DNA of 64,000 nucleotides from Symbiodinium natans (Eukaryota; Sar; Dinophyceae; Suessiales; Symbiodiniaceae): NCBI GenBank assembly GCA_905221605.1, contig CAJNDS010001202.1, positions 94,854 through 158,853 of the forward strand, read 5' to 3'. A program made the translations under genes and the position numbers. Positions 53,390 through 63,900 of the stretch are shown piece by piece. The number at the start of each line of letters is the position of its first letter. Position 1 is the stretch's first letter. The notes below the pieces were generated by a model, which ran no database searches, was not told the origin of the DNA, and was given only the letters and a program-made list of their open reading frames with translations.

Positions 53390-53653
53390 AGCTTCGACAT
53401 CACTAGGCTTCAAGAGGATTCCGATTTGGGCGTAGAGGGCTACTGGACTGCGACTGACCCCAAGGCACGCGACCAGGTCAAGCTTTTCAGGGAGGCGGGC
53501 TACAAGGAAGAGGAGGCAGCAAGTTCGGACTGTGAGAGAGCACAAGAAGAGGCGCAAGGCCCCAAAGAGGCTGAAATGCTGAACGATGGCAGGCATCGGC
53601 CACCCTGGGCCTGGCCGAGATGTGCGGAGCTCAAACTGGATTCGCAAGATTAG
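53390..53653 (+). CDS. Exon, acidic helical
   Basis: Acceptor CTAGAGCTTAG, phase 0: SFDITRLQEDSDLGVEGYWT, ATDPKARDQVKLFREAGYKE, EEAASSDCERAQEEAQGPKE, AEMLNDGRHR, to a TAG at 53,651. REAGYKEEEA is again TPR-like. The last 20 codons are Trp/Pro-rich and may lie past the true donor. Confidence 0.5.
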   Translation, partial: SFDITRLQEDSDLGVEGYWTATDPKARDQVKLFREAGYKEEEAASSDCERAQEEAQGPKEAEMLNDGRHRPPWAWPRCAELKLDSQD

Positions 53654-53975
53654 CAAGACAACGCTTGGGGGATGGATCAGACTCAGCGCAGACATCGGGG
53701 ACTCACTCCGAGAGAAAAGCCTTTTAAGAAAAGGAGCCCTCCCTCTTGCCCGGAGAGCGCGGAGAGGGAGAGATCATTTTTTAAATCTCATTTTTTTCCC
53801 ATCCTCTGAGTTTCTGTTTGTGCTGAAAAAGGACGCAGCAGACGATGGGACCACGGGATGCCCTGCGGCTGGCGAAAGATGCCGTCCGGAGCCCATTCGG
53901 ATGTCTCGATCTACTCTGCATTTTTCTACGCAGTTGGCCTGCTCACTTCCTTCCAGATTCCAAGAATTCCTCCCG

Positions 53976-54009
<34 letters not shown>
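53976..54009. repeat. C34 homopolymer
   Basis: 34 consecutive C on the + strand, a likely assembly length-error site. Confidence 0.98.
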
Positions 54010-54079
54010 ATGTTTCCAGGCCACGATGTTCCGTGCCAGCCCCCGAGAACAGCAAATCTTCTCAGAACGGTTCGAGTCC

Positions 54080-54222
54080 GCTTTCTGAGCATTCTGCCCA
54101 AGCTTGTGTCACCACGGTGCTGCCGAGACTGCGGGGGATCCCGCCGGAGAAGCGCGTGCTCTGTCGCAAGTTGCACAAATGCTACGACCTCAGCTTAGCG
54201 CTTAGGGTTCGTTTGCATTGAG
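54080..54222 (+). CDS. Possible exon
   Basis: Frame reading HSAQACVTTVLPRLRGIPPE, KRVLCRKLHKCYDLSLALRV, then TGA. Protein-like but with no clear acceptor; a second frame is Arg/Cys-rich. Confidence 0.3.
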
Positions 54223-54669
54223 GACCAGGGGTGCTGAACATCTGGCATCCTTTTTGATTGTGTGGCAGCGATTGACCGCCAATGCTTGGCTGGTCAAGCT
54301 GAGCTAGATCATTAATGATGTGGATGCTTGGCCTGCCAAACAAGAGCCAGAGCTACCATGTACCCAGCTGTACCCAGCACAAAACCTGCTCGGCAGCAGC
54401 CTTTGCTGCCGCTCCTGCTGCTTGATTGTTGTGTCAGCCAATGCCTGCAGGCACTTGGGGCTGAAAGCCCACACTAATGCCATGCAGACGGCTAAGCAAG
54501 CCGAGGCGACCTGTGTCACGTTTAAGCTTGAGGCTTCCGAGTAGAGGCAGTTGACAGCACGATCGGAGACTCTAATTAATGGGGTGACTGCAATATTTGG
54601 CGCAGCTAGGTTTGGTAATGGAGCGCGAGGTATGATTGACATCAAGCTTGATTGGACATTAAAGCGCAG

Positions 54670-56412
54670 GAACTGGCCCGGAGGTCCGGGGATGAAAAAG
54701 TGCTCATCACGGCGCTGCAGGACCTCGCAGGGTTATGATTCTTTTCAAGCGTGATTTTAAGGTATTCCGCAGGGCTCTTCTATGTTTCATCCGATTCTGG
54801 CATGCATGTGGTCGATTTTGTTTGCAGAGCCAGGCAGTGGGTGAGGCCTATTCGTCTGCTGACAGGCTTCGGGGCCCCTAAGGGAACGCATTGGTCACAC
54901 TGCAAATGCGCAATGCGACAGCAAAAATGTCGCTCCACTTGCAAAGGTTCACGGAAGGCATCGATGCTGCCAAGGAAGCTTTGCAGATGGTCGAAAAGGT
55001 GGAAGCGGTCACACACAATGGCAGTGTGCCCCCATGTGCCACAAACATGAAGACTTGAAGGCACCTGTGAAGGAAGATGCTGCTCGTGCAGCCGCGCTGG
55101 CTTGTCCCATCCTCGCCTTTCTGTCTAGTGCTGTCTGGTCACATAACGCTGGCCCCGCAGCATCCAGCAGCAGTCTGAGGCATGTCAAATGTTCAGTTGC
55201 AAGTTGCTCACTATGATGCCGCTCCCTGAGAGTTGGCAAGAGACACATCGAGCGCATGGAGTGGTAGTTGAACAGTTCCCAGCATGGCAGTGCTCAACAA
55301 AACGTCAGGTGAACAATCCTGGAGCGCGCATCCGACCGCGCGGGTTAAAGGAAGCCTTGAAGGCATGTCATGGCTGTCATTCTGAGCAAATTGAGTTAAT
55401 TGAGTTTGGTAGTTTGGTGTATTCCGTTTCGTTGGAAGGGGGGGGGGGGGGGGCAGGGCGGCCCCAAAATTCAAGGCCACATACTCGTTTTGCGCGCAGG
55501 CTGCCGAAGAAGCTCTCGAGCTGCATCGCAAACTCGGCGACCGAAATGGTGAGGCGCACCCTGGATTGGGGGCCTAATCCAATGTGTTTTGAGGTTGGCT
55601 TAGGTTGGCTTCAGCTCTGACGGCAGGGATACACTCTACACATGTTGCCATGTTTGCTCGTTTTGCCAGATCAACGGCATCCAGCGCATTTTCCATGCGC
55701 ATCTTCTCAGTCGATTGCCGAGCTATTTTCAAAAAACTCAGAAGCAGCTTTGAGTTGTTACGTAGATTGCTGCCACGTGCTCCTTCCCCTATTGCACGAT
55801 GAGGCCAAGACGGGCCGAACTCGCTGCGCTATGCGAGAGAGTACATGGACCACCTTTGATAGTTGCTGCTGCCGTAGTCGCTGGTGTTACACCGTTGCCC
55901 CCCTCTGAGACGGAAGATTGTTCGAGGACTTGGCACAGGCTTCCGAACAGAAAGAAAACCTTGGCAGTGCGTTGGTCTCACTTTGTCAGGCCTTCGAGAT
56001 GTGCAGAAATTGTTTTCTCTTCCCAATGAGGGCTTGCAAATTCTTCCTCAAACGCAATTTCAGGGCCATTTCCTTTGCCGGAATTGGGACGAAGCGGAGA
56101 GGGCGAACTTGGTCCCGCCCTGAGCAACTGGTCAGTTCCTTGTACGAGCTCGATTCTCGTGAATTTCCTCCTCCAGGAAGCACGGGCAATCTTTGAGAAG
56201 GCCCGCATGCATGAGAACATCGAGGTTTGTGATCAGGCGCGTTGCATTTGTTAGAGCTGTGATGAGTGCGAATAGTTCTGCTTCGGCAAACATAAACAAG
56301 ACTTTCGTAGCAATGGGCTTCTTATCTCATTTGCGCACCTGCACAGATCATGAGGGAGATGAAGCAGGAAATGGAACGAGACAGGCTGCGAGCTGACGCT
56401 ATCTGTGTTTAG
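54670..56412 (+). CDS. TPR-like repeat gene, 3' part
   Basis: Short helical exons in order: 54,670-54,730 (ELARRSGDEKVLITALQDLA); 54,828 onward after TTTGTTTGCAG (SQAVGEAYSSADRLRG); 54,900-55,020 (LHLQRFTEGIDAAKEALQMV, EKVEAVTHNG), same frame but after a TAA at 54,879; 55,068 onward (APVKEDAARAAALACPILAF); 55,500-55,548 (AAEEALELHRKLGDRN; donor GTGAGG); 55,919 onward (LFEDLAQASEQKENLGSALV, SLCQAFEM); 56,177-56,224 (EARAIFEKARMHENIE; CTCCAG acceptor); 56,347-56,412 (IMREMKQEMERDRLRADAIC then TAG). The last two join in phase 0 over intron 56,225-56,346. The A..AL.L...LGD..GEA pattern is TPR-like. Scaffold-type function inferred; partner unknown. The in-frame TAA and unresolved joins could mean decay. 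Confidence 0.5.
55438..55453. repeat. G16 homopolymer
   Basis: Followed by CAGGGCGGCCCCAAAATTCA, similar to the sequence after the G26 run at 62,643-62,668. Confidence 0.95.
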
Positions 56413-57085
56413 GACAAGAACTCGTGTTTTGCGCAACACAGGCGGCCAAGCCAGCCCATGGGCCGAGCAAACGCAGCCCAAGGAGCACGGTGCTCATGAG
56501 CAAACATACATAACAGCGCTGATTTCTTTCCGTCAGTTTGTGTCATGCTCTGTTCTACGGCGCTTGCCTGAGGCTGGAGGTGGGTACAACTCGCTACTTC
56601 CAGAGTGCCTTGGCACGGGAAACTATGACAGTGATAGCCTTCGCGGAAGGTTTCATTCGCAGGGATGCTCGGATGTTCTCGGTTTGTGCAAAACTGGGCA
56701 GCGCCGTGGCCACATACTTAGGAGGCAAGCGTCACGTCTGCAGCAAGACGGCCGGAAACTCAGTTTCTTGCACTGGAGCCTTTGCGCAGCCAGGGCCCTC
56801 ACATGGTATCCTTTTCGTCCATCTCCGTTTTTTTGCCTACAACTACGGTGGATGGAGGAAATCTTGCACCGCCTACCAACTCTCATCTACAACGGCCAAA
56901 GGTCGCCGCCCCGCACCCCCTTTTTAACATTGAGCACTGGCATCCTGCAGGTGGTGCAAGATTTCTGTCATTGGGCCAAATCTGCTCAACCCACTTTTTG
57001 GAACCAATGTTAAAAGGGGGGTGAGGGGCATAGCTACTTCTGCAGCTTCAAAGTGGTGCAAGATTTCCTCCATCCACAGTAGCAA
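56413..57085. other. Likely intergenic, two related short blocks
   Basis: A degenerate duplication: TGGAGGAAATCTTGCACC (56,853) and, inverted, GGTGCAAGATTTCCTCCA (57,055), enclosing further related pieces (GGTGCAAGATTTCTGTCA at 56,953; TAACATTGAGCACTGG / CCAATGTTAAAAGG). No gene is supported; ORFs read across it on the + strand are overlapping. Confidence 0.45.
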
Positions 57086-57091
57086 TTGTCT

Positions 57092-58337
57092 ATAGCAGCA
57101 GCCGGCAACAGTCTCCATGCCAGTTCAAACCGAGGAGTTCCATCTGGCGGCTTTCGTGGAGTCCCGGCTGGTGGCTTTGGCAACAGCGAATCCACACAGG
57201 TCAGCCAAGCACAAGCACCGTCGAGAAGTGCAGCCGCGAGCGAAAAGACGGCTAAAGGCTTCTCCGAAGGACTTCGGGGTGCTTTCAGCAAGGGCCAAGG
57301 TGGCGCCATGGACAGGGCGAAGACCCCAAGCGGTGCCCACAACACCAGCAATTCATCAAGCTACAGCAGCTACAGCGCGACTGATGCGATTGGGAATGGC
57401 CTTGCAGGCCGCACGGGATCGAGCGCTAGCACTGGCAGCAGAAGCACTGGTGGTTATGGAGGGCGATCCTCCGGGTACACTGAAAACGCTGGCTCGCGCT
57501 ATGGCGCGTCTGGGTATGGGAGCAACCATGGCACCCGGGGCGTGCCTGCCGGTGGATTTGGCAAGTCCGGTGTGCCAGCCGGCGGCTTTGGCGCAAGCCA
57601 AGGCGTGCCTGCAGCTGGTAGACCTGGCGTGCAGGCTGGTGGCTTCGGCGGTGCCGCCAACTCAGCACGGCCTTCATTGTGCTTCCCTGCCACACAGTAT
57701 CACATCATGCAGTTGCAAGGCAGGTGCGGCAGGCGGTGACCCAAAGTTCCAGCCTTGGGATGCAAGGCAAATTTCCAATGGGCAAAGGTTCAAATAGGCA
57801 TAGCGGCATATTTGATGGGATCCAATGCATCCAAGGGCGCGACCTGGCCGCTCAGCCTTTGCTGGCTTTGCCGGTACAAGGGGGCTCGGCCGAGGCCCAA
57901 TGCAGCACGCTGCAAAATGCTGCAAAGTTCTGCGAAGTTCCGCTGAGCTGTTTTCAGTTTCTCAAGGGATCCACATTTTCAACGAACTTGCTTTGATAAA
58001 TCTAACCCAAGCTGGCCGCTTCTTCAACCTGCTGACTGTTTTCACCAATCCGTCGACGATGCAGGAGAGGAGTAAGCCACCTCGAGGCCAGCTGCTTTGG
58101 AGTCATTGTGAGAAGTGATGGTGTTTCAGCTTTAGTTTTTGGGTTTGTTTAGAAGCTTGCAGGTTCGCGCATTGCGAGACCTTGACATCGACGCTGTTTG
58201 TAAACAGCTTTCGCACAGCAAAGATAGGCTCAGACATAGGGCAGTGCAGCACAGAAGAAGCAGGACGTTCTGTAGCATACAAGCACTGTTCGGGAAGACA
58301 CGTGCAGCTTTTGGTTACACCTCGGGGTCTTTTGCAG
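57092..58337 (+). CDS. Gly-rich GVPAGGFG-repeat protein gene
   Basis: Exon ending at 57,650 (start uncertain, internal ATG at 57,308): GVPSGGFRGVPAGGFGNS, a Ser/Ala/Lys-rich part, a Gly/Ser/Tyr-rich part, then GVPAGGFGKSGVPAGGFGAS and a degenerate third block. Donor GTGCCG and acceptor CCACACAG (57,698) join in phase 1 over 47 nt into VSHHAVARQVRQAVTQSSSL, GMQGKFPMGKGSNRHSGIFD. Exon 57,958-58,071 (acceptor TGTTTTCAG, donor GTAAGC): SQGIHIFNELALINLTQAGR, FFNLLTVFTNPSTMQER. Exon from 58,153 (GTTTGTTTAG), phase 1: KACRFAHCETLTSTLFVNSF, STEEAGRSVAYKHCSG. The repeat octapeptide suggests a flexible, possibly phase-separating or structural protein; no family is assigned. The join between the second and third exons is not resolved. 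Confidence 0.55.
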
Positions 58338-59670
58338 GCTTCATAGGTTCACATCTTGTAAGACCCAAATACTCGTCTCAACTTTTTGTGGCATCGCCCG
58401 CTTGTGCCGGGAAGATTCCCGAAGCCAGGTGGGGGGATGCAAGCGTTAGCCGCCGTTAGCTCTAGCAGGGGGCGTGTAGATTTGAAGGCGAACGGTTTCC
58501 ATGGTCCAAGAGCACACTGCCATTGCAAGTGAAGTTACGAAACTGTACGCCTGCATGTGCTTCCGTTTTGAGACAATGCCGACAAGGCTTTCGCAGCATG
58601 TGCGCACCACAAATAAGGACTGGTAGCTTCAGGCTTCGCGTTTGTGCAATTTCCTCTCCACTTCCGCATGAGTGGCAGCTCAACCTTCGGGCGGGACTTT
58701 AGGCTCAAAGTTAGCTGACAAGAACACACTCGGCTAGAGCTTGCAAGGCCCCACGAAGCCCCACCTTAGGCATGCAGGTCTTTGCACATTCTTTGCACGC
58801 CCCAAGCAGGTAAGCAGGCAAGCCCAAAGCCTCAAGCAGCATGTGCTTGCAGGTGCAGGTGCTGTCAAGTGGTTTTTCTTGGTGCTGGCATCGCGTGTCA
58901 TAACTTGCCATGGGCCTGTGCACCTTGTGAATGTCCAGACAGACGAGGCACCGAAGATTTCTTAAGAGTGTCGTGGTATGGAAGGTCAATGTGCAGCACA
59001 GGCTGTGATGGCCGGGAGAAGCTCCACAAGCCTTGGCCAGGCGAAGCCATTTTGTCGACTCCCAAAGTTGGAGACACCGAGGGTGTGCACACATGGCTCT
59101 TAATGACTTAATGCTTCTCTTCTCTCATCTTGAGCCAGGCCCAATCAGAGGAGGCCTTGAGCTTTGGGAGGGAGTTCGTGGTATCGCTCGAAGCCATGTT
59201 GGGGATCCTTTCAGCATCCGAGGGCAAGAGGGCTCTTGCTAGGAATTGAAGGCGAGTACAATCAAGCAGCTTACCATGCTGCCCAGCATCAAGATCTACA
59301 GACTTTCGCAATCCTTATTGCGAGGCTCCAACCCCTAATTGGAAGCCGGGTCGAATGACTCTTTGATGCATATTCGTGTGCCAACTCTTCAGGTTTCAGA
59401 ATCACGATGTTGGGGCGAGCGCACTCAAATTGTCATTACAGTACCAAGGATACCTAAACACAAAGCTGAAGCTTTCACCACTATATCTCGTTGCTTAAAG
59501 ATGGTGCGCGCGAGGCAAGTTACCAGCTACAGAGATGGCTCACGCAGGCATTGCTGGGCGAAGCTGTTGCGTATGTAAGAGAAACACGTTCTTGAGTTGT
59601 TGGCTCTAGCTGGAAGGGCAAAGAGTCTTTCACACTGATGTGAGCTTCAAGCCCTTCGAAACCTGCTTGC
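58338..59670. other. Intergenic or intronic, nothing firm
   Basis: Short ORFs on both strands, no consistent exon. Helical codons are absent compared with flanking regions. Confidence 0.4.
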
Positions 59671-59672
59671 AG

Positions 59673-59809
59673 CAGGAGGATGCAGAGCGGGATGCGGCAA
59701 GAGCCGCTCTCCAGCGCCTCCGCACCACGGTGATGGCCCTTGGAGCTTTTTTCTTTTCAGAGATGCCTGAGCGCAATGCACGTGCAGATCTGCACGGGGT
59801 GAAGCCCTA
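59673..59809 (+). CDS. Exon, coiled-coil
   Basis: Acceptor ACCTGCTTGCAG, phase 0: QEDAERDAARAALQRLRTTV, MALGAFFFSEMPERNARADL, HGVKP, TAA at 59,807. A GTGATG at 59,730 or GTGAAG at 59,798 may be the donor. The Ala/Arg/Glu heptad-like start matches the coiled-coil gene further right, so it is probably one of its 5' exons. Confidence 0.5.
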
Positions 59810-60980
59810 ATCCAGCTAGACGGTGCCCTTAAAAGTTGACAAGTTTTTTGGCCATAATGCCTTAAGGTTGAGGTTCACTGCCAGCGCCTTGTGATGCTGC
59901 TTGCGCGACCTTCCAGTGGAGGCAATCAAAGCTCCACAGCTGTTTCGTGTTCATTTGTTTTCAATTTGAGGTTGCAGGGAAGCTGCTGCATGTCCTTCTT
60001 TTTATGAAAACGAGGATTGACTCGACTCTGCCAGGCGCAAAAGGGTGAATAAGCATGCAGAAAGACCACTTGATACGCAGCCCCACAAAAAAGCGCATGG
60101 CAGCACACATATTTGAGGTTTGTGTTCGGCTTTGTGTATCTCTAGCTTTCCAAGCCATTGTGAAGCAATCATGAAGCTCAAGTGGAGTATGGCGACATCG
60201 AAAATCCGTCCACATGGGCGACATCGTTGTTTCGCCACTTGCATTTTCGGATGCAGATTGCATGATGCTGTTTGCTGCCTTGCGCATGTCATTGTTGGGT
60301 TCACACTGTGTGCCCATCGGCAAAGCTCGCAGATTCCTGGAATGCTCAGCGTGTCACGATCTTGTTATGATGCAGACATGATGCTGTCAATAGCTTCAAG
60401 TTGTCAATAGCCTCAAGTTGTGTGCCCCAGATGTGCCGGGATGCGACATGTCGCCAGGGGAGGTGGCTGCAATCAGCCGCGCCAAAGAGGTGGTTCGAGA
60501 CCTGGAAGCCGAGGCTTGAAAAGGGCAAAAGGGAGGCTTTTGCTGCTTGATATTCATTCTCAACCGTGAAAGCGCCTGTCTGAAAAGTGGCACACGTGTT
60601 CACAAGTTCGTAAGCTGCTTTCCTGGTTCTTGCAGAGTTGCAGTCATGATGTTGGATGGGTGACCATGATGCAACACTGCCGGCCCAGAGGCATCTACAA
60701 TTGACTTGGCAGACATCTCGCAGGTGCGGCCAATTGTAGTGGTTTGTAGTGAAGGAGTGACAGTGGGCTCGTGAGATCATCGGTCGCCGTAGTCTTACTC
60801 CAACCCATGTCTCCTGCTTAACGCTGGCAGGGTGGAGCCCTTCAGCCCTCATCCACCAGAAGCAACCACGCGGTGCCTTGGCCTGGCAGTTCCTTTGCCA
60901 GTGTCTAGAAGCTTGCTGCCACAGCACCTGCAAAATGTCCTTTAGAACCCTGACGCCGGTGCCGCAAGATACGCAGCGCG
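59810..60980. other. Long intron or intergenic
   Basis: No exon with protein-like composition is found on the + strand; minus ORF 60,346-60,933 (195 codons) is Trp/Cys/His-rich without motif and is considered a shadow. Confidence 0.4.
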
Positions 60981-60987
60981 CATGAGG

Positions 60988-63900
60988 TGCTCACGCAGTC
61001 TCTGAAGGAGACCCAGCGGCAGTGCGACAGTCTGAATCGTGAGATGGTGCGCCCTTGAATGATCATCACAGCATTCACTCGATTGATCAGAGCGGTTGCT
61101 TCATTGTGCTAAGCGGCGGTGGCACAGATTTGTAGAACTGAGACGGTGCAGGCTTTCTGTCAGTGTCGGGAAGCAGCGGAATAGAGTATTGGTCGTCTGC
61201 AACAGGGGTGCCTGCACGTTGGAGCTGCATGTCAGTTGTCTTGGGCCCGTGTTTCTGAGATTTCTAAGCAAACAACCTGTCTGAGGTCGTTTTCAGCCAT
61301 AAGTGTTTAGAAGTTTAGAAGCTGTTGAGAAATGAACGGCCGCTCAGGAACACGTTAGATTCTGTACCCGACATGGCAATTTTCCGGACTGTTTGTCAGT
61401 CTGCAGGTCCAGCAAGCGGAATCCAATGAAAAGCTGGTTGAGTCCATGGGTGGAGTCAAGGCTGGACACAATAAGTGCTCGCCATGCTGTGTGTTTCGTG
61501 TTTCCGAACCGGCCGAACCGCAGAGATCTCGACAAGGCAGCGAACAAGCGCTTGCTGGAACAGATCCGTCATGAGCTCAGCTAAACGTGCTTCAAGCGTT
61601 TATCATGAATCAAGGGCTGAGCAGGACTCGCTCAGAGCCAGTCTGAGGTTCGCAGTCTGCAGAGATTGCGCAGATGATGCAGCAACGAGTTGCCGACGAG
61701 GATGCCGGCTTGAAGTGCACTGAAGTCTCAGCAGGCATCGTTGGCCAACACAATTGTGGAGCACGTTCATTGATATTAATACGTATGGTTGTCATGCGAC
61801 AGCCTTGTGAGCTGTGGCTGCGACTTCGCTGCGGAGGAGCGCCTGGAGGCGGCTGCGAGGAGGCACAGATGGCCAGTGAGAGCTGTGAAGTTGTTGAAGT
61901 TGTTGAAGTTGTTGAAGTTTGAACAGCTTGCAGATCTTGCAGCAGCTTTGCATTCTCAAAGAATCAAGTGCCGCGCGGTGACATCTTGAGAAACTTGAAG
62001 ACAAGTTGAACAGTTTGTAGACCGCATCCCATAACTCGAAAGGCATGAGGCACAGCGCGAGGCTGCGCGACAGAACTTGCAACAGCAGGCCACGGCCATG
62101 CTTTGCCACGTGGCTCTGCCTTTTTTCAGGTTGAGAAGCTTAAAAAAGCAAAGGTTGAAGTTCAAGTCTTGCATCGGTGCCCCTCCCTCTCTCTCAATCT
62201 CTTTCCTGTTGCCGATCTTTCGTTCGCTATTGCAGGTTGTGTCCCTCCGAGATGCCAGCGCCGAGCGCCAGTGGCAGGCACACGGACGAGTTTGGGGAGG
62301 GCGTGGTGCAGCATTCTGGAGTGTGCAAAATGGAAGGTGCAGAGACACCTGAGTGACAAGCTGCAGTTCGTTCCTGAGCCTTCACGAAGGCATTGCAAGT
62401 CGTATGAAGGTGAAGATCTTCATATGAGCTCATATCGCCAATTTTCGAACATCTGACCATCGCCCAGGAAGCTGGAATACGGCTCAGTGAAGCTGCGAAG
62501 TGGGGTCGGCCAGCTCGGCAAGGATCTGCAGGTGTCCTGGGGAGTTACCGTTGCACTCAGCATAGGAGTGACTCAAGTTTTTGTTGGCTACATTGTTAGA
62601 TGTGACGAGATGGGTGGGTTTAGGTGCTGGACGGTGCTGGTTGGGGGGGGGGGGGGGGGGGGGGGGGGCAGGTCGCTCCCAAAATCCAAAACGTGCAGGG
62701 AGGACCATCAGGCTGTTGTAGTTGTTTTGCTTTTGGGGTCAAGATCGGGGACATTTTGCAGCAAACAAATGAATGTCGCAACTGGCATGAGCCAAGAAGA
62801 GCTGTGATGTGTCTTGTGGAATTGTTGCTTGCTCATACTTCTTTGGTACCTGGTTCGGGTTAAGCAGTCTGGTTGCGCTAATTATATGGCCAGGACAGGC
62901 AGCAGGCTGTCGCGGAGCTTCTTTGGCAGCACTGGTCACCAAGAGTCTAAGAGCGATCGATCGGTTGCTTTTCTTGAAGCAAATCCTTGACCACCATGCT
63001 GGCTGGTATGAGGGGATACTGCACTTGTGCAAAAATTAAAGCTTATGCCTGGTGCTGCGCATCATGATTAGCTCATGGTATGGGGGTTGTGGAGGACCCT
63101 TGCATGTTCATTTCGAAGCATGGACATGGTAGAGCCTGCACTGGTTCACAAAATGCCACATCCAGCAATGATGCTCGAGGTTGTTTCGAGAAGTCAGTGC
63201 CTGGTGGCAAGTTTGGCAGAAGGCCAGGAGCATAGTGTGACTTAGTCGGAGCATCTCTTGGAAACAGTAGCAGAAACCTTCGGACGCGGTAACGCGAACC
63301 TCAGAAGAAAGGTCAGTATGATTCCTCTGTCGCTGGGATGTCTCGTAAAAAAGCGCACGTTTCCCGCTTCGTACCAACGTTTAGCAACCCCGATGCAGTC
63401 TAAGCTGTTCATTGTTCATGATGTTCATGTATTTTATCTTGCGCTGCCTTCAGAAGGAGAAGTGAGAATCGCGTAGTGGGAGCGTGTTTGCTTGCCCGCC
63501 TTGCCCCCCATTCGAAAGAAGATTTTTCCAATGTCAGGATGTGCCCATGCAGCTTGCACCTGAGTCGTCCGGCTTGAGTGCCTTCACAAGTAGGAAAGTT
63601 GGTGCAGCAAAGCTAGAAAGCCCTGTGGGATTTTGCAGGATAAATGCCATGGGAATTGAGCTTGGTGTCACTCAGTGTCACGCTCGCTGTTCACTCTCGC
63701 TGTGCTTCTTGGCGTCAGGTTGTTGCAACCTTTCGAAAAGAAGCGGGAGCAGAAGGTGGCATTGGAGCGAGGAATAGGCATGAGCCGCAAGGGGTGGTTA
63801 GCTTGGTAGACTGGTACACATCATCGAAAAGCGGTTTTCACAGAAGCCCTGCATGCAGAGCACATAAATCGATGTCCTGAACAGCAAGATGAACTTGCAC

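Noticed and set aside
63454-63465. Short exon KEK-stop as C-terminus of the coiled-coil gene
   Set aside because: The acceptor is good, but helical exons with consistent phases continue at 63,719, 63,844 and 63,957, so a gene end here is less likely.
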